64,000 nucleotides of DNA from Arthrobacter silvisoli (GTDB lineage: Bacteria; Actinomycetota; Actinomycetes; Actinomycetales; Micrococcaceae). The notes under the pieces are model-generated. The model made no database searches and was not told where the DNA came from. It was given only the letters and a program-made list of their open reading frames with translations. Every line of letters starts with the position of its first letter. The first letter of the stretch is position 1. Where the stretch lies: NCBI RefSeq assembly GCF_003369445.1, contig NZ_QRCU01000077.1, positions 186,001 to 250,000 on the forward strand, given 5' to 3'. This document shows, one piece after another, positions 1 to 9,386 of the stretch. A program made the translations under genes and the position numbers.

Positions 1-1227
1 GCCCGGAGTCTTCAACCCCGCCGCCGCACACAGGGAAGCGAAGCGTGCGGCTTCGGCGGCCGTGGAAATCATGGGCGCCATGACCCACACATCGGCTTCG
101 GATTCGGACGCGGCCCGCGCGATCGCCGACAGTTGGCGTTCCAGGACACCCGGAGTGGTGAAGTCCGTGCGGTAGCCGCGGACGCCGAGGGCGGGGTTGG
201 GCTCGGTGGCGTCCGTAAGGAATGGCAGGGGCTTGTCCGCGCCGGCGTCGAGGGTGCGCAGGACTACTTTCTTGCCGGGGAAGGCATCGAACACGGCCTT
301 GTACGCGGCCGCCTGCTCGTCCACGGACGGTTCGGTGTCGCGTTCCAGGAAGCAGAACTCGGTGCGGAAAAGGCCCACGCCCTGGGCGCCGAGCCCGGCG
401 GCTGCCACGGCGTCCTTGGCTCCGCCCACGTTGGCCAGGAGCGGCACCAGATGGCCGTCCGCCGTCGTGCCGTTACCGTCGAAGCCGGCCAGCGTGGCCG
501 AGGTTTCAGCCCAGGCTGCGGCCGCCGCGCGCTGCTCCTCGGAGGGAGCGACCGCCACGAAACCCGCCGCGCCGTCGACGTACACCTCGGAGCCGTCCGG
601 CACTTCGTCCACGCCGTGCGCGGCAACCACAGCGGGCAGCCCAAGGGAGCGGGCAATGATGGCGGTGTGCGACTGCGGCCCGCCGCCGGAGGTCACCAGC
701 GCCAGGACCTTGGCTGGGTCCAGGGTGGCGGTGTCGGCCGGGGCGAGGTCCTCGGCCACGAGGATGAAGGGGGACTCCGAGGAGGGGATACCTGGAGCGG
801 GGACGCCGCGCAGTTCTGCGACGATACGGGAACGGACATCCAAGACGTCGGTGGCGCGTTCGGCCATGTACCCGCCGAGATTGTGCAGCATCTCGGCCAC
901 GGACGCGCCGGCTTCCCAGATGGCACGTTCGGCCGAGGTGCCGGCGTTGATGAGCTTGGCGGCCTGCTTCAGCAGCATGGTGTCCCTGGCCATGAGCGCG
1001 GTGGCCTCCAGGACGGCTTTTCCGTCGCCGGCGGCGGTGTCTGCGCGGGCCTTGAGGCCGTCGTGCACAGACTGCGCTGCGGACTTCAGGCCTGCGACGG
1101 CGGCCTCCGCGCTGATGCCCGGATCCAGGCGTTCGCCCGATGGCGGTTCGGTCACCGCCTTCGGCATCCGGCGGACTGGGCCGACGATGCGGCCCGGGCT
1201 GACTCCTACCCCGTGGAAATTCTGCAC
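1..1227 (-). CDS. ptsI: PTS enzyme I (phosphoenolpyruvate-protein phosphotransferase), 3' end outside window
   Basis: Enzyme I takes phosphate from PEP and passes it to HPr, the first step of every PTS sugar uptake route; it is cytoplasmic. The first 409 codons are present; the C-terminus lies beyond the left edge. The phosphohistidine signature GGPQSHTAIIAR is read on the minus strand, with the active His at about residue 187 (E. coli His189). A later stretch, VMAPMISTAAEAARF, fits the PEP-binding barrel. The start is GTG at 1225-1227 with AGAGGA 5-10 nt upstream. It diverges from the TetR gene and mtlA, which fits shared control of mannitol uptake. Function is near certain. Confidence 0.95.
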   Translation of the reverse strand, partial: MQNFHGVGVSPGRIVGPVRRMPKAVTEPPSGERLDPGISAEAAVAGLKSAAQSVHDGLKARADTAAGDGKAVLEATALMARDTMLLKQAAKLINAGTSAERAIWEAGASVAEMLHNLGGYMAERATDVLDVRSRIVAELRGVPAPGIPSSESPFILVAEDLAPADTATLDPAKVLALVTSGGGPQSHTAIIARSLGLPAVVAAHGVDEVPDGSEVYVDGAAGFVAVAPSEEQRAAAAAWAETSATLAGFDGNGTTADGHLVPLLANVGGAKDAVAAAGLGAQGVGLFRTEFCFLERDTEPSVDEQAAAYKAVFDAFPGKKVVLRTLDAGADKPLPFLTDATEPNPALGVRGYRTDFTTPGVLERQLSAIARAASESEADVWVMAPMISTAAEAARFASLCAAAGLKTPG

Positions 1228-1309
1228 TGAATCCTCTGCTTCTCTTCGTTGCCGGTCCCGGCGGCGACGGCGCCGCGGATCTGCGAAAAATTGTTTGTGA
1301 GCCACTTCA

Positions 1310-1324
1310 TATAGCGGCGCTATA
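1310..1324. promoter_or_regulatory. TATAGC-GGC-GCTATA dyad in the ptsI / TetR divergent region
   Basis: A 6-bp perfect inverted repeat (TATAGC / GCTATA) with a 3-bp centre sits 19 bp before the TetR start and about 85 bp before ptsI. Just downstream, TAGGGT at 1330-1335 lies 7 nt before the TetR ATG, a leaderless -10 arrangement. The dyad is a candidate operator for the TetR protein, controlling itself and possibly ptsI. Binding is inferred from position only. Confidence 0.45.
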
Positions 1325-1342
1325 GATGCTAGGGTAGCGGCT

Positions 1343-2065
1343 ATGAGTTTCGATGACCAGCTTCCGCCCAAAGTCCGGCTGCTCCGCGCGGCGGCCGAAC
1401 TGCTGGCGAATTCGGAAGGGTCAGCGGTCTCAACGCGCCAGATCACCAAGCTGGCGGGGGTCACGGCACCGACGCTCTACCACCACTTCGGCGACAAAGA
1501 AGGCTTGTTCGATGCTGTTGTGTCGGCCGGCTTTGAAGAGTACGTGGCGGGGGAGCGGGACTTCGCCCCCTCCGGGGAGCCCCTGGAGGACATCCGGCGG
1601 ATGTGGGACAACCACGTGGCGTTCGGACTGGCCCAACCCCACCTGTACCTGGTGATGTTCGGCAACATCAGGCCCGAAAGCCGCCCGGCAGTCGTCGCTG
1701 ACGCCGAGGGGCTCCTCGAAGAAATGCTGAACAAGGCCGCGATCGCCGGCCAGATCAACGTGCCGCCCCGCGAAGCGGCACGAAGCATCCTCGCAGCCAA
1801 CGTGGGTGTCACTCTCATGCTCATCTCCGAACCGGCCGAAGACCGGAACCTCGAGCTCTCAACGATGACCCGGGATTCCATGATCTTCGCCGTCTCCACG
1901 GAAACCGCCCGTGGCGCCGCAACGGAGGACTCCGGTAAATCCTCCGTGGTTGTTGCGGCAATCGCCCTGAATGCGGCACTGCAGGCCTCGCATTCGGATC
2001 AACTGTCCAGTTCTGAACTGAAGCTCTTCCTTGAATGGCTTCACCGCATTTCGAGCAGCTCCTAA
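1343..2065 (+). CDS. TetR/AcrR-family transcriptional regulator
   Basis: A 240-residue one-component regulator. The N-terminal TetR helix-turn-helix is clear: STRQITKLAGVTAPTLYHHF followed by GDKEGLFDAVV (about residues 30-65). The C-terminal ligand domain is not recognisable by eye. No Shine-Dalgarno is seen; TAGGGT lies 7 nt before the ATG, so translation is probably leaderless. The stop is 56 bp before mtlA, in the same direction, and ptsI diverges from it. From this context it probably controls mannitol PTS genes or EI. A TetR protein here is unusual, because mannitol operons elsewhere more often carry MtlR or DeoR-type regulators. The effector is unknown. Confidence 0.85.
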   Translation: MSFDDQLPPKVRLLRAAAELLANSEGSAVSTRQITKLAGVTAPTLYHHFGDKEGLFDAVVSAGFEEYVAGERDFAPSGEPLEDIRRMWDNHVAFGLAQPHLYLVMFGNIRPESRPAVVADAEGLLEEMLNKAAIAGQINVPPREAARSILAANVGVTLMLISEPAEDRNLELSTMTRDSMIFAVSTETARGAATEDSGKSSVVVAAIALNAALQASHSDQLSSSELKLFLEWLHRISSSS

Positions 2066-2121
2066 GGGCTGCCCCTGCCTCGACTAGCCCGCGCCGTCGC
2101 GGGATACCGTTAGGAATTCAC

Positions 2122-4131
2122 ATGGCAACAGAGACCGTTGCAAAGCCCCGGACCAGCCTGCGCGTTGGCGTCCAAAAGTTCGGAACATTCCTGTCCGGCA
2201 TGATCATGCCCAATATCGGTGCCTTTATCGCCTGGGGCATCATCACCGCCCTGTTCATCGAAAAAGGCTGGATTCCCGTGCCCGCGCTCGGCGGCTTCGG
2301 CACCAACGCCGCGGGAGTCGCCAACGTGGGCCTGGTCGGCCCCATGATCACCTACCTGCTTCCCCTGCTGATCGGCTACACCGGCGGCAAGATCGTCTAC
2401 GATGTCCGCGGTGGCGTCGTGGGCGCCATCGGTACCATGGGCGTCATCGTCGGCGCCGGCATCCCGATGTTCATCGGCGCCATGATCATGGGCCCGCTCG
2501 GTGGCTGGACCATCAAGCAGCTCGACCGCCTCTGGGACGGCAAGATCCGTCCCGGCTTCGAAATGCTGGTGAACAACTTCTCCGCAGGCATCTGGGGAGC
2601 GATCCTGGCCGGCCTTGGCTTCTACGGCATTTCGCCGCTGGTCACGTGGTTCAGCCAGGGCGCCGGAAACGTGGTCCAATTCCTGGTCCACAACAACGTG
2701 CTGCCGTTGACCAGCATCTTCATCGAGCCGGCCAAGGTCCTCTTCCTGAACAACGCCATCAACCACGGCGTGCTCACCCCGCTGGGCATCCAGCAGTCCC
2801 TGGAGCAGGGCAAGTCCATCCTGTTCCTGCTCGAAGCAAACCCCGGCCCGGGCCTGGGCGTGCTGCTGGCCTACATGTTCTTCGGCCGCGGCGCTGCCCG
2901 CGCGTCGGCTCCGGGTGCTGCGATCATCCACTTCCTCGGCGGTATCCACGAGATCTACTTCCCGTACGTGCTGATGAAGCCGATCCTGATCCTCGCCACC
3001 ATCGGCGGCGGCATGACCGGCATCGCAACGCTTGCCATCACGAACTCCGGCCTGGTGGCACCGTCCGCCCCGGGCTCGATCTTCGCGGTCCTCTTCCAGA
3101 CCTCCCGCGACAGCTACGTCGGCGTGATCCTCGCCGTGGTGCTCGCCGCAACGGTGTCGTTCCTGATCGCCTCCCTGATCCTGAGGACGTCGAAGGACAA
3201 GGGCGAGGACGACCTCGCCGCAGCCACGTCCCGCATGGAAGCCATGAAGGGCAAGAAGAGCTCCGTGTCCTCCGCGCTGATGGGCGGCCGAAGCGACGTC
3301 GCGGTCCTGGCCCGCCCCGTGCAGAGCATTGTGTTCGCCTGCGACGCCGGCATGGGCTCCAGTGCGATGGGTGCTACGGTCCTGCGCAACAAGATCAAGG
3401 CGGCCGGCTTCCCGGATGTCAAGGTCACCAACTCGGCCATCGCCAACCTGAGTGACACCTACGACGTGGTGGTCACACACCAGGACCTGACGGAGCGGGC
3501 CCAGCCGAAGACCTCGAGCGCCGTGCACTATTCGGTGGACAACTTCATGAACAGCCCCAAGTACGACGAAATCGTGGAGCTCGTGAAGACCAGCAACACC
3601 GAAGGTCCTGCTGCCGCCCACCCGGACAGCGCGATCGAAGCCGAAGCAGCCCCCGCCCAGGGTGCGCATGTCGCGGAGCCGGTTGCCGCCGTCGGGAGCA
3701 AGGACGTGCTGCTTCCCGAAAGCGTGATCCTGGACGGCACCGCGCGTGACCGCGACACTGCGATCGACGAGGCCGGGAAGCTCCTGCTGGACCGCGGGGC
3801 CGTGGACACCACCTACGTCCAGGCCATGCACGAACGCGAGGAGTCCGTGTCCACCTACATGGGCAGCTTCCTGGCGATCCCGCACGGAACCAATGACGCC
3901 AAGGAGCACATCAAGCACTCGGCAGTGTCAATCGTCCGCTACCCCGAGGGCATCGACTGGGGCGGCAAGCAAGTGAAGTTCGTCGTCGGCGTGGCCGGCC
4001 TCAACAATGAACACCTCCACATCCTCGCCTCCATCGCGAAGATCTTCACCAACAAGGCACAGGTAGCCCAGTTGGAGGAAGCAAGCACCGTTGAGCAAAT
4101 CCTGGAGCTGTTCGGAAAGGTCAACGCATAG
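2122..4131 (+). CDS. mtlA: mannitol-specific PTS transporter EIICBA
   Basis: Takes up mannitol and phosphorylates it to mannitol 1-phosphate. The protein has 669 residues. Membrane IIC domain (about 1-345, starting SLRVGVQKFGTFLSGMIMPN), then IIB with the P-loop CDAGMGSSAMGA (phospho-Cys407), an Ala/Glu/Pro-rich linker (about 490-530), and IIA with FLAIPHGTND (phospho-His588). All three domains fused in one chain is the full-length E. coli-type arrangement. The ATG at 2122 is preferred over a frame-consistent upstream codon because AGGAA at 2112-2116 precedes it. Its stop overlaps the mtlD start by one base, so the two are translationally coupled. Confidence 0.96.
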   Translation: MATETVAKPRTSLRVGVQKFGTFLSGMIMPNIGAFIAWGIITALFIEKGWIPVPALGGFGTNAAGVANVGLVGPMITYLLPLLIGYTGGKIVYDVRGGVVGAIGTMGVIVGAGIPMFIGAMIMGPLGGWTIKQLDRLWDGKIRPGFEMLVNNFSAGIWGAILAGLGFYGISPLVTWFSQGAGNVVQFLVHNNVLPLTSIFIEPAKVLFLNNAINHGVLTPLGIQQSLEQGKSILFLLEANPGPGLGVLLAYMFFGRGAARASAPGAAIIHFLGGIHEIYFPYVLMKPILILATIGGGMTGIATLAITNSGLVAPSAPGSIFAVLFQTSRDSYVGVILAVVLAATVSFLIASLILRTSKDKGEDDLAAATSRMEAMKGKKSSVSSALMGGRSDVAVLARPVQSIVFACDAGMGSSAMGATVLRNKIKAAGFPDVKVTNSAIANLSDTYDVVVTHQDLTERAQPKTSSAVHYSVDNFMNSPKYDEIVELVKTSNTEGPAAAHPDSAIEAEAAPAQGAHVAEPVAAVGSKDVLLPESVILDGTARDRDTAIDEAGKLLLDRGAVDTTYVQAMHEREESVSTYMGSFLAIPHGTNDAKEHIKHSAVSIVRYPEGIDWGGKQVKFVVGVAGLNNEHLHILASIAKIFTNKAQVAQLEEASTVEQILELFGKVNA

Positions 4132-5279
4132 TGAAGGCAGTCCATTTCGGGGCAGGCAACATCGGGCGCGGATTCGTGGGGCTGCTGCTGCACGAGGCCG
4201 GTTATGAGGTGGTGTTCGCGGACGTCGCGGACGCGCTGATCAGCCAGCTCGCAGCCGCGGACAGCTACGCGGTGCACGAGGTCGGCGAGAACCCGGCGGC
4301 CAAGACCGTCGAGGGGTTCCGGGCACTGAACTCGGGTACCCAGGAAGCCGCCGTCGTCGAGGAAATCTCGACGGCGGACGTGGTCACCACAGCGGTCGGG
4401 CCGCACATCCTGAAGTTCGTGGCTCCGGTAATCGCACGGGGGCTTGCCGCCCGGAACGCGTCGCTGCCGCCGTTGCAGGTGATGGCCTGCGAGAACGCCA
4501 TCAACGCCACGGACCTCCTCCGCGAGGAGGTCCGGGCGGCCTGGGACGATTCCGCAGGCGATCTGGACGCCGTCGCGGTTTTCGCCAATACCGCAGTGGA
4601 CCGCATCGTTCCCAACCAGGCGCCGGGCCAGGGCCTGGACGTCACGGTGGAGACGTTCCATGAGTGGGTCATCGACCGCACGCCGTTCGGCGGCAACGCG
4701 CCGGTGATCCCGGGAGCGACGTTCGTGGACGAGCTGGGACCGTACATCGAGCGCAAGCTGTTCACGGTGAACACCGGGCACGCCTCGGCCGCCTACTTCG
4801 GTTACCAGGCAGGGCTGGAGAAGATCTCCGATGCCATGGCGGATCCGGCCGTGGCGGCGAAGGTCCGGGCCGTGCTCGACGAAACCAAGGAACTGCTGGT
4901 GGCCAAGCACGGGTTCGCCGAGGCCGAGCAGGAAGCCTATGTGCAGAAGATCCTGTCACGCTTCACCAACCCGCACTTGCCGGACACGGTGGTCCGCGTG
5001 GGCCGCGCACCCCTGCGTAAGCTCAGCCGGCACGAGCGGTTCGTCGGACCCGCTGCGGAACTCGCCGAGCGCGGGGTGACGCCGGCAGCCCTGCTGGACG
5101 CCATCTCCGCAGCCCTTCGTTTTGACGACGGCTCGGACGCCGAGGCCAAGGAACTGGCTGAGACCTTGGCCACGCTGGACGCCGCCGAGGCCACCCGGAA
5201 GATCACCGGCATCGGCGCCGGGCACCCGCTGTTCGGCGAGCTGCTTCGCCTTGTCAGCGAACGCAAGGCAGAGCTCTAG
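4131..5279 (+). CDS. mtlD: mannitol-1-phosphate 5-dehydrogenase
   Basis: Oxidises mannitol 1-phosphate, the product of MtlA, to fructose 6-phosphate with NAD+. The 382 residues match the usual length. The Rossmann motif VHFGAGNIGRGF is at residues 4-15, and the family core KLFTVNTGHASAAYFGYQAG is at about 206-225. The start is GTG at 4131, whose first base is the last base of the mtlA stop. The C-terminal dehydrogenase domain runs to the end with no truncation. Together with mtlA it completes mannitol entry into glycolysis. Confidence 0.96.
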   Translation: MKAVHFGAGNIGRGFVGLLLHEAGYEVVFADVADALISQLAAADSYAVHEVGENPAAKTVEGFRALNSGTQEAAVVEEISTADVVTTAVGPHILKFVAPVIARGLAARNASLPPLQVMACENAINATDLLREEVRAAWDDSAGDLDAVAVFANTAVDRIVPNQAPGQGLDVTVETFHEWVIDRTPFGGNAPVIPGATFVDELGPYIERKLFTVNTGHASAAYFGYQAGLEKISDAMADPAVAAKVRAVLDETKELLVAKHGFAEAEQEAYVQKILSRFTNPHLPDTVVRVGRAPLRKLSRHERFVGPAAELAERGVTPAALLDAISAALRFDDGSDAEAKELAETLATLDAAEATRKITGIGAGHPLFGELLRLVSERKAEL

Positions 5280-5430
5280 GCGGGCATATTTCCCTTGCCG
5301 GCGACGACGCGGCCTTCCCCGGAAACGGACGGGGAGGGCCGCATGGTTGCGCGACCATTATGGGGCGGATGCGTCACATTCGCCTGACATCCCACCTCCG
5401 TTGTCGCCGAGAACAGTTAGGCTTGTGTCC

Positions 5431-7323
5431 ATGTGTGGAATCGTTGGTTATGTTGGTAATTCGTCCCGTCCGGCAGGCGCCGGGCACGGAGCCCTGGACG
5501 TCGTCCTCGAAGGCCTGCGCCGCCTGGAGTACCGGGGCTACGACTCGGCAGGCGTGGCGGTCGTCGCCGACGGCGCCATTTCTTCCCGTAAGAAGGCGGG
5601 AAAGCTCGGCAACCTCCTTGGCGAACTCGAAGCCAAGCCGCTCCCTGAATCCCTGACCGGCATCGGACACACGCGCTGGGCAACCCACGGCGGTCCGACC
5701 GATGGAAACGCCCACCCGCACCTGGCCGACGGCGGACGCCTGGCTGTGATCCACAACGGCATCATCGAAAACTTTGCGGAACTGAAGCAGGGGCTCCTGG
5801 CCAAGGGCGTCGAGTTCAGCTCCGAAACCGACACCGAGGTCGCCGCAGCCCTGCTGGGCGACATCTTCCGCAACCAGCTCGGCGGCGACTCCTCCAAGGG
5901 ATCCCTGACCGAAGCCATGCAGCTTGCCTGCCAGCGCCTCGAGGGCGCCTTCACCCTGCTGGCCGTGCACGCCGACCAGCCCGGCGTCGTCGTCGCAGCC
6001 CGCCGCAACTCCCCGCTCGTGGTGGGCCTCGGCGAGGGTGAAAACTTCCTCGGCTCCGACGTCTCCGGCTTCATCGACTACACCCGCCGCGCCGTCGAAC
6101 TGGGCCAGGACCAGATCGTCACCATCACCGCCGACTCCGTGGAGATCACCGACTTCTTCGGTGCCCCGGCCGAAGGCAAGGAATACAACGTCGACTGGGA
6201 CCCGGCCTCTGCCGAAAAGGGCGGCTTCAACTCCTTCATGGAGAAGGAAATCCACGACCAGCCCGACGCCGTCGCGCAGACCCTGCTGGGCCGCTCGGAC
6301 CTCAACGGCAAGCTGACCCTGGACGAGCTCCGCATCGACCCCGAGCTCCTCAAGCAGGTCGACAAGATCATCGTCCTCGCCTGCGGCACGGCCGCCTACG
6401 CCGGCCTCGTGGCCAAGTACGCCATCGAGAACTGGTGCCGCATTCCCACCGAGGTGGAACTGGCCCACGAGTTCCGCTACCGTGACCCGATCGTGGACGC
6501 CAACACCCTGGTGGTCTCCATCAGCCAGTCCGGCGAAACGATGGACACCCTGATGGCCGTCCGCTACGCCCGGGAACAAGGCGCCAAGACCATCTCCATC
6601 TGCAACACCAACGGCTCCACGATTCCGCGTGAATCCGATGCCGTCCTCTACACCCACGCCGGCCCGGAAATCGCCGTGGCTTCCACGAAGGCCTTCCTGG
6701 CGCAGATCACCGCGGCCTACCTGCTCGGCCTGTACCTCGCCCAGCTGCGCGGCAACATCTTCACCGGCCAGATCAAGGACGTCCTCGCGGACCTGTCCAA
6801 GATCCCGGCCAAGATCCAGAAGATCCTGGACGCCTCGGGCCCGCTGCGCGAACTTGCCCGCAGCATGAAGGACGAGAAGTCCGTGCTGTTCCTGGGCCGC
6901 CACGTCGGCTTCCCGGTGGCCCTCGAGGGCGCGCTGAAGCTCAAGGAAATCGCCTACATCCACGCTGAAGGTTTCGCCGCGGGCGAGCTCAAGCACGGCC
7001 CGATCGCCCTGATCGACGAAGGCCAGCCGGTCTTCGTGGTGGTTCCGTCCCCCCGCGGCCGCGACTCCCTGCACTCCAAGGTGGTCAGCAACATCCAGGA
7101 AGTCCGCGCCCGTGGCGCCCGGACCCTGGTGATTGCCGAAGAGGGCGACGAAGCTGTGCGCGACTACGCCGAGCACGTCTTCTACGTTCCGGAGACTCCC
7201 ACGCTGCTCATGCCGCTGCTGACCACGGTCCCGCTGCAGATCTTCGCAGCGGAACTCGCAGGAGCCAAGGGCTACGACGTGGACCAGCCCCGCAATCTCG
7301 CCAAGAGCGTGACCGTAGAATAA
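5431..7323 (+). CDS. glmS: glutamine--fructose-6-phosphate aminotransferase (isomerizing)
   Basis: Makes glucosamine 6-phosphate from fructose 6-phosphate and glutamine, the entry to UDP-GlcNAc and peptidoglycan. The 630 residues begin MCGIVGYVG with the N-terminal nucleophile Cys2 of the class II glutaminase domain. Two SIS sugar-binding domains follow (SQSGETMDTLMAVR in the first) and the chain ends DVDQPRNLAKSVTVE, typical of the family. The start is fixed by Cys2. There is no Shine-Dalgarno; TAGGCT at 5418-5423 lies 7 nt upstream of the ATG, so the mRNA is probably leaderless. A glmS ribozyme was not seen in the 151-bp upstream gap. Confidence 0.97.
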   Translation: MCGIVGYVGNSSRPAGAGHGALDVVLEGLRRLEYRGYDSAGVAVVADGAISSRKKAGKLGNLLGELEAKPLPESLTGIGHTRWATHGGPTDGNAHPHLADGGRLAVIHNGIIENFAELKQGLLAKGVEFSSETDTEVAAALLGDIFRNQLGGDSSKGSLTEAMQLACQRLEGAFTLLAVHADQPGVVVAARRNSPLVVGLGEGENFLGSDVSGFIDYTRRAVELGQDQIVTITADSVEITDFFGAPAEGKEYNVDWDPASAEKGGFNSFMEKEIHDQPDAVAQTLLGRSDLNGKLTLDELRIDPELLKQVDKIIVLACGTAAYAGLVAKYAIENWCRIPTEVELAHEFRYRDPIVDANTLVVSISQSGETMDTLMAVRYAREQGAKTISICNTNGSTIPRESDAVLYTHAGPEIAVASTKAFLAQITAAYLLGLYLAQLRGNIFTGQIKDVLADLSKIPAKIQKILDASGPLRELARSMKDEKSVLFLGRHVGFPVALEGALKLKEIAYIHAEGFAAGELKHGPIALIDEGQPVFVVVPSPRGRDSLHSKVVSNIQEVRARGARTLVIAEEGDEAVRDYAEHVFYVPETPTLLMPLLTTVPLQIFAAELAGAKGYDVDQPRNLAKSVTVE

Positions 7324-7327
7324 CGCC

Positions 7328-7675
7328 ATGATTGTTGGCATCGGAGTAGACGTCGTAGACATCGAACGGTTCGAACGGCAGCTCGAACGGACCCCCGGAC
7401 TGCGGGACCGGCTGTTCGTGCCCGCCGAGCGGGAACTCCACGTGCGCTCCCTGGCCGCGCGGTTTGCGGCCAAGGAAGCCGTGGCGAAGGTCCTCGGGGC
7501 CCCGGCCGGCATGAACTGGCAGGACTGCTGGATCGGCCTGGACGAGAACGGGCCCACCATCAAGGTCCAGGGAACGGTCCTTGCCGTGGCGAATGCGAAG
7601 GGCGTCAAAACGTGGCACCTGTCCATGAGCCACGACGGCGGGATCGCCACGGCCATGGTCGTCGCCGAACGCTGA
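7328..7675 (+). CDS. acpS: holo-[acyl-carrier-protein] synthase
   Basis: Transfers 4'-phosphopantetheine from CoA to a serine of acyl carrier protein. The 115-residue length is typical of AcpS-type transferases. The Mg2+/CoA motif GIGVDVVDIERF is at residues 4-15 and the second motif RFAAKEAVAKVLG is at about 45-57. The gene starts 4 bp after glmS and ends 13 bp before nnrD, so the three probably share a transcript. Nothing odd was seen. Confidence 0.95.
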   Translation: MIVGIGVDVVDIERFERQLERTPGLRDRLFVPAERELHVRSLAARFAAKEAVAKVLGAPAGMNWQDCWIGLDENGPTIKVQGTVLAVANAKGVKTWHLSMSHDGGIATAMVVAER

Positions 7676-7688
7676 CAACAAACATTCG

Positions 7689-9269
7689 ATGATCAGCGCC
7701 TTCACCGGGACACAAGTCAGGGAAGCGGAACAACCGCTCCTGGACTCCGGTGAGGGCGCTGTTCTCATGCAGCGGGCAGCGTACGGCTTGGCGGCCGCCG
7801 TCGTGCGTGAACTGCACAGCCGCGGCCGCCGGATCTACGGCTCGCGGGTGACCGTCCTCGCGGGCAAGGGCAACAACGGCGGGGACGGACTGTTCGCCGC
7901 GGCCAGGCTCGCCGCCCGCGGAATGCGCACGACGGCGGTGCTCACCGCCGATTCCGCCCACCCTGAGGCGCTGGCCGCGTTCCTCGCCGGCGGCGGCCGG
8001 GCATACCGGCTCGCGGCGGACAACGTGGAGGATCTGGCCGTGCTGGCGGCGGGCGACGACGTCATCATAGATGCCGTGCTCGGCACCGGCGCCCGCGGCG
8101 GCCTGCGTGGAACCGCCGCCGAACTCGTATCCCTGCTCGAAGAACTCAAGCCGGCGCTGGTAGTGGCCTGCGACATCCCGAGCGGCGTGGACGCCGACAG
8201 CGGCGAAGTGCACTGGCCCGTGCTGCGCGCGCACGTGACGGTCAGCTTCGGCGGGATCAAGGCGGGACTGCTGGCCGAACCTGGCGAGGGCCGGGCCGGG
8301 CGGGCCGAACTGGTGCGGATCGGGATCGAGGACCGGCTGCCGGACGCTTCGCTCCGCCGCCTGGGTGCCGCCGATCTCGCCGCGGTCCTGCCGGCGCCCG
8401 GCCGCCGTGACCACAAGTACAGCAGGGGAGTGCTCGGCGTGGTGGCCGGCTCGGAACGCTACCCCGGGGCTGCGATGCTGGCCGTGGAAAGCGCGGCCGT
8501 GTCCGGGGCCGGCATGGTCCGGTACCTCGGCCCTGATAACGTGGCCAGGCAGGTGCTGGCGCGCACGCCCGAAGCGATCGTGGAGCCGGGCAGCCCGGGC
8601 CGCGTCCAGGCCTGGCTGCTGGGTCCCGGACTCGCCGAAGATTCGGCGTCGGACGCCGACGGCCGCCAGCTCCAGCGGGCCCGCGACACGCTCAAGGCCG
8701 CCTTCACCGCGGGCCAGCCTGCCGTCGTCGACGCCGGAGCGCTCGGCCTGCTGCCGGACCGCTGCCCGGCCCACTGGATCCTCACCCCGCACGCGGGCGA
8801 ACTGGCCGCCTTCCTGTCCCGGAACGAATCCGCCCGCGGGGAAACCGCCGTGACAAGGGACGACGTCGAATCCCGGCCTCTGCACTTTGCCCGCCTTGCC
8901 GCCGCGGACAGTGGCGCCACGGTGCTCCTCAAGGGCGCCACGACACTGGTGGCATCGCCGTCGGGCACGGTGTTCAGCCAATCGGAAGGCACGCCGTGGC
9001 TGGCCACGGCCGGCAGCGGCGACGTGCTGGCCGGGCTGCTCGGTTCGCTGGCAGCGCAATACGCGCAGAGCGCCATGGACGACGACGGGCCCTTCGCTGC
9101 CCTCGGCATCCCCCCGGAGGACCGCTGGGCTGCTGCTGCGGCCGTCGCCGCGAGCCTGCACGGGCGCGCGGGAAGCGGGGCATCGGACGGCGGGCCCTTG
9201 ACGGCCCGGGCCGTCCTGCGGGAGTTGCCAAGGGTGCTGGGCAGCCTGCGAAACGGAAGCCCAGGATGA
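7689..9269 (+). CDS. nnrD: bifunctional NAD(P)H-hydrate epimerase / ADP-dependent (S)-NAD(P)HX dehydratase
   Basis: Repairs hydrated, dead-end NAD(P)H. The 526 residues hold an N-terminal YjeF epimerase domain (about 1-215, VLAGKGNNGGDGLFAAARL) and a C-terminal ribokinase-like ADP-dependent dehydratase (about 230-510) with the phosphate-binding loop AGSGDVLAGLLGSLA. The fusion is the common bacterial form. It follows acpS by 13 bp. In many actinobacteria alr-tsaE genes come soon after nnrD; here they lie 24 kb away, so a block of other genes may separate them (inference). Confidence 0.94.
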   Translation: MISAFTGTQVREAEQPLLDSGEGAVLMQRAAYGLAAAVVRELHSRGRRIYGSRVTVLAGKGNNGGDGLFAAARLAARGMRTTAVLTADSAHPEALAAFLAGGGRAYRLAADNVEDLAVLAAGDDVIIDAVLGTGARGGLRGTAAELVSLLEELKPALVVACDIPSGVDADSGEVHWPVLRAHVTVSFGGIKAGLLAEPGEGRAGRAELVRIGIEDRLPDASLRRLGAADLAAVLPAPGRRDHKYSRGVLGVVAGSERYPGAAMLAVESAAVSGAGMVRYLGPDNVARQVLARTPEAIVEPGSPGRVQAWLLGPGLAEDSASDADGRQLQRARDTLKAAFTAGQPAVVDAGALGLLPDRCPAHWILTPHAGELAAFLSRNESARGETAVTRDDVESRPLHFARLAAADSGATVLLKGATTLVASPSGTVFSQSEGTPWLATAGSGDVLAGLLGSLAAQYAQSAMDDDGPFAALGIPPEDRWAAAAAVAASLHGRAGSGASDGGPLTARAVLRELPRVLGSLRNGSPG

Positions 9270-9386
9270 GGCGCTTGGGTTACGCAGGGCGTGCATGACC
9301 GTAATCTGGGCGTGGTAGCTTGGCACATCGCCGCAGCGGCCCGTCCGCGGGAGGCGGAGGCTTTGTCCCCTAGGCAAGGAGAACCT

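Noticed and set aside
133..1300. Plus-strand frames of about 365 codons over the first 1.3 kb
   Set aside because: The minus strand encodes enzyme I with GGPQSHTAIIAR and a GTG start with ribosome site; the plus frames have no recognisable motif.
5280..5430. glmS ribozyme upstream of glmS
   Set aside because: The gap is short, ends in a leaderless-type promoter and shows no conserved ribozyme core; such ribozymes are mainly found in Firmicutes.
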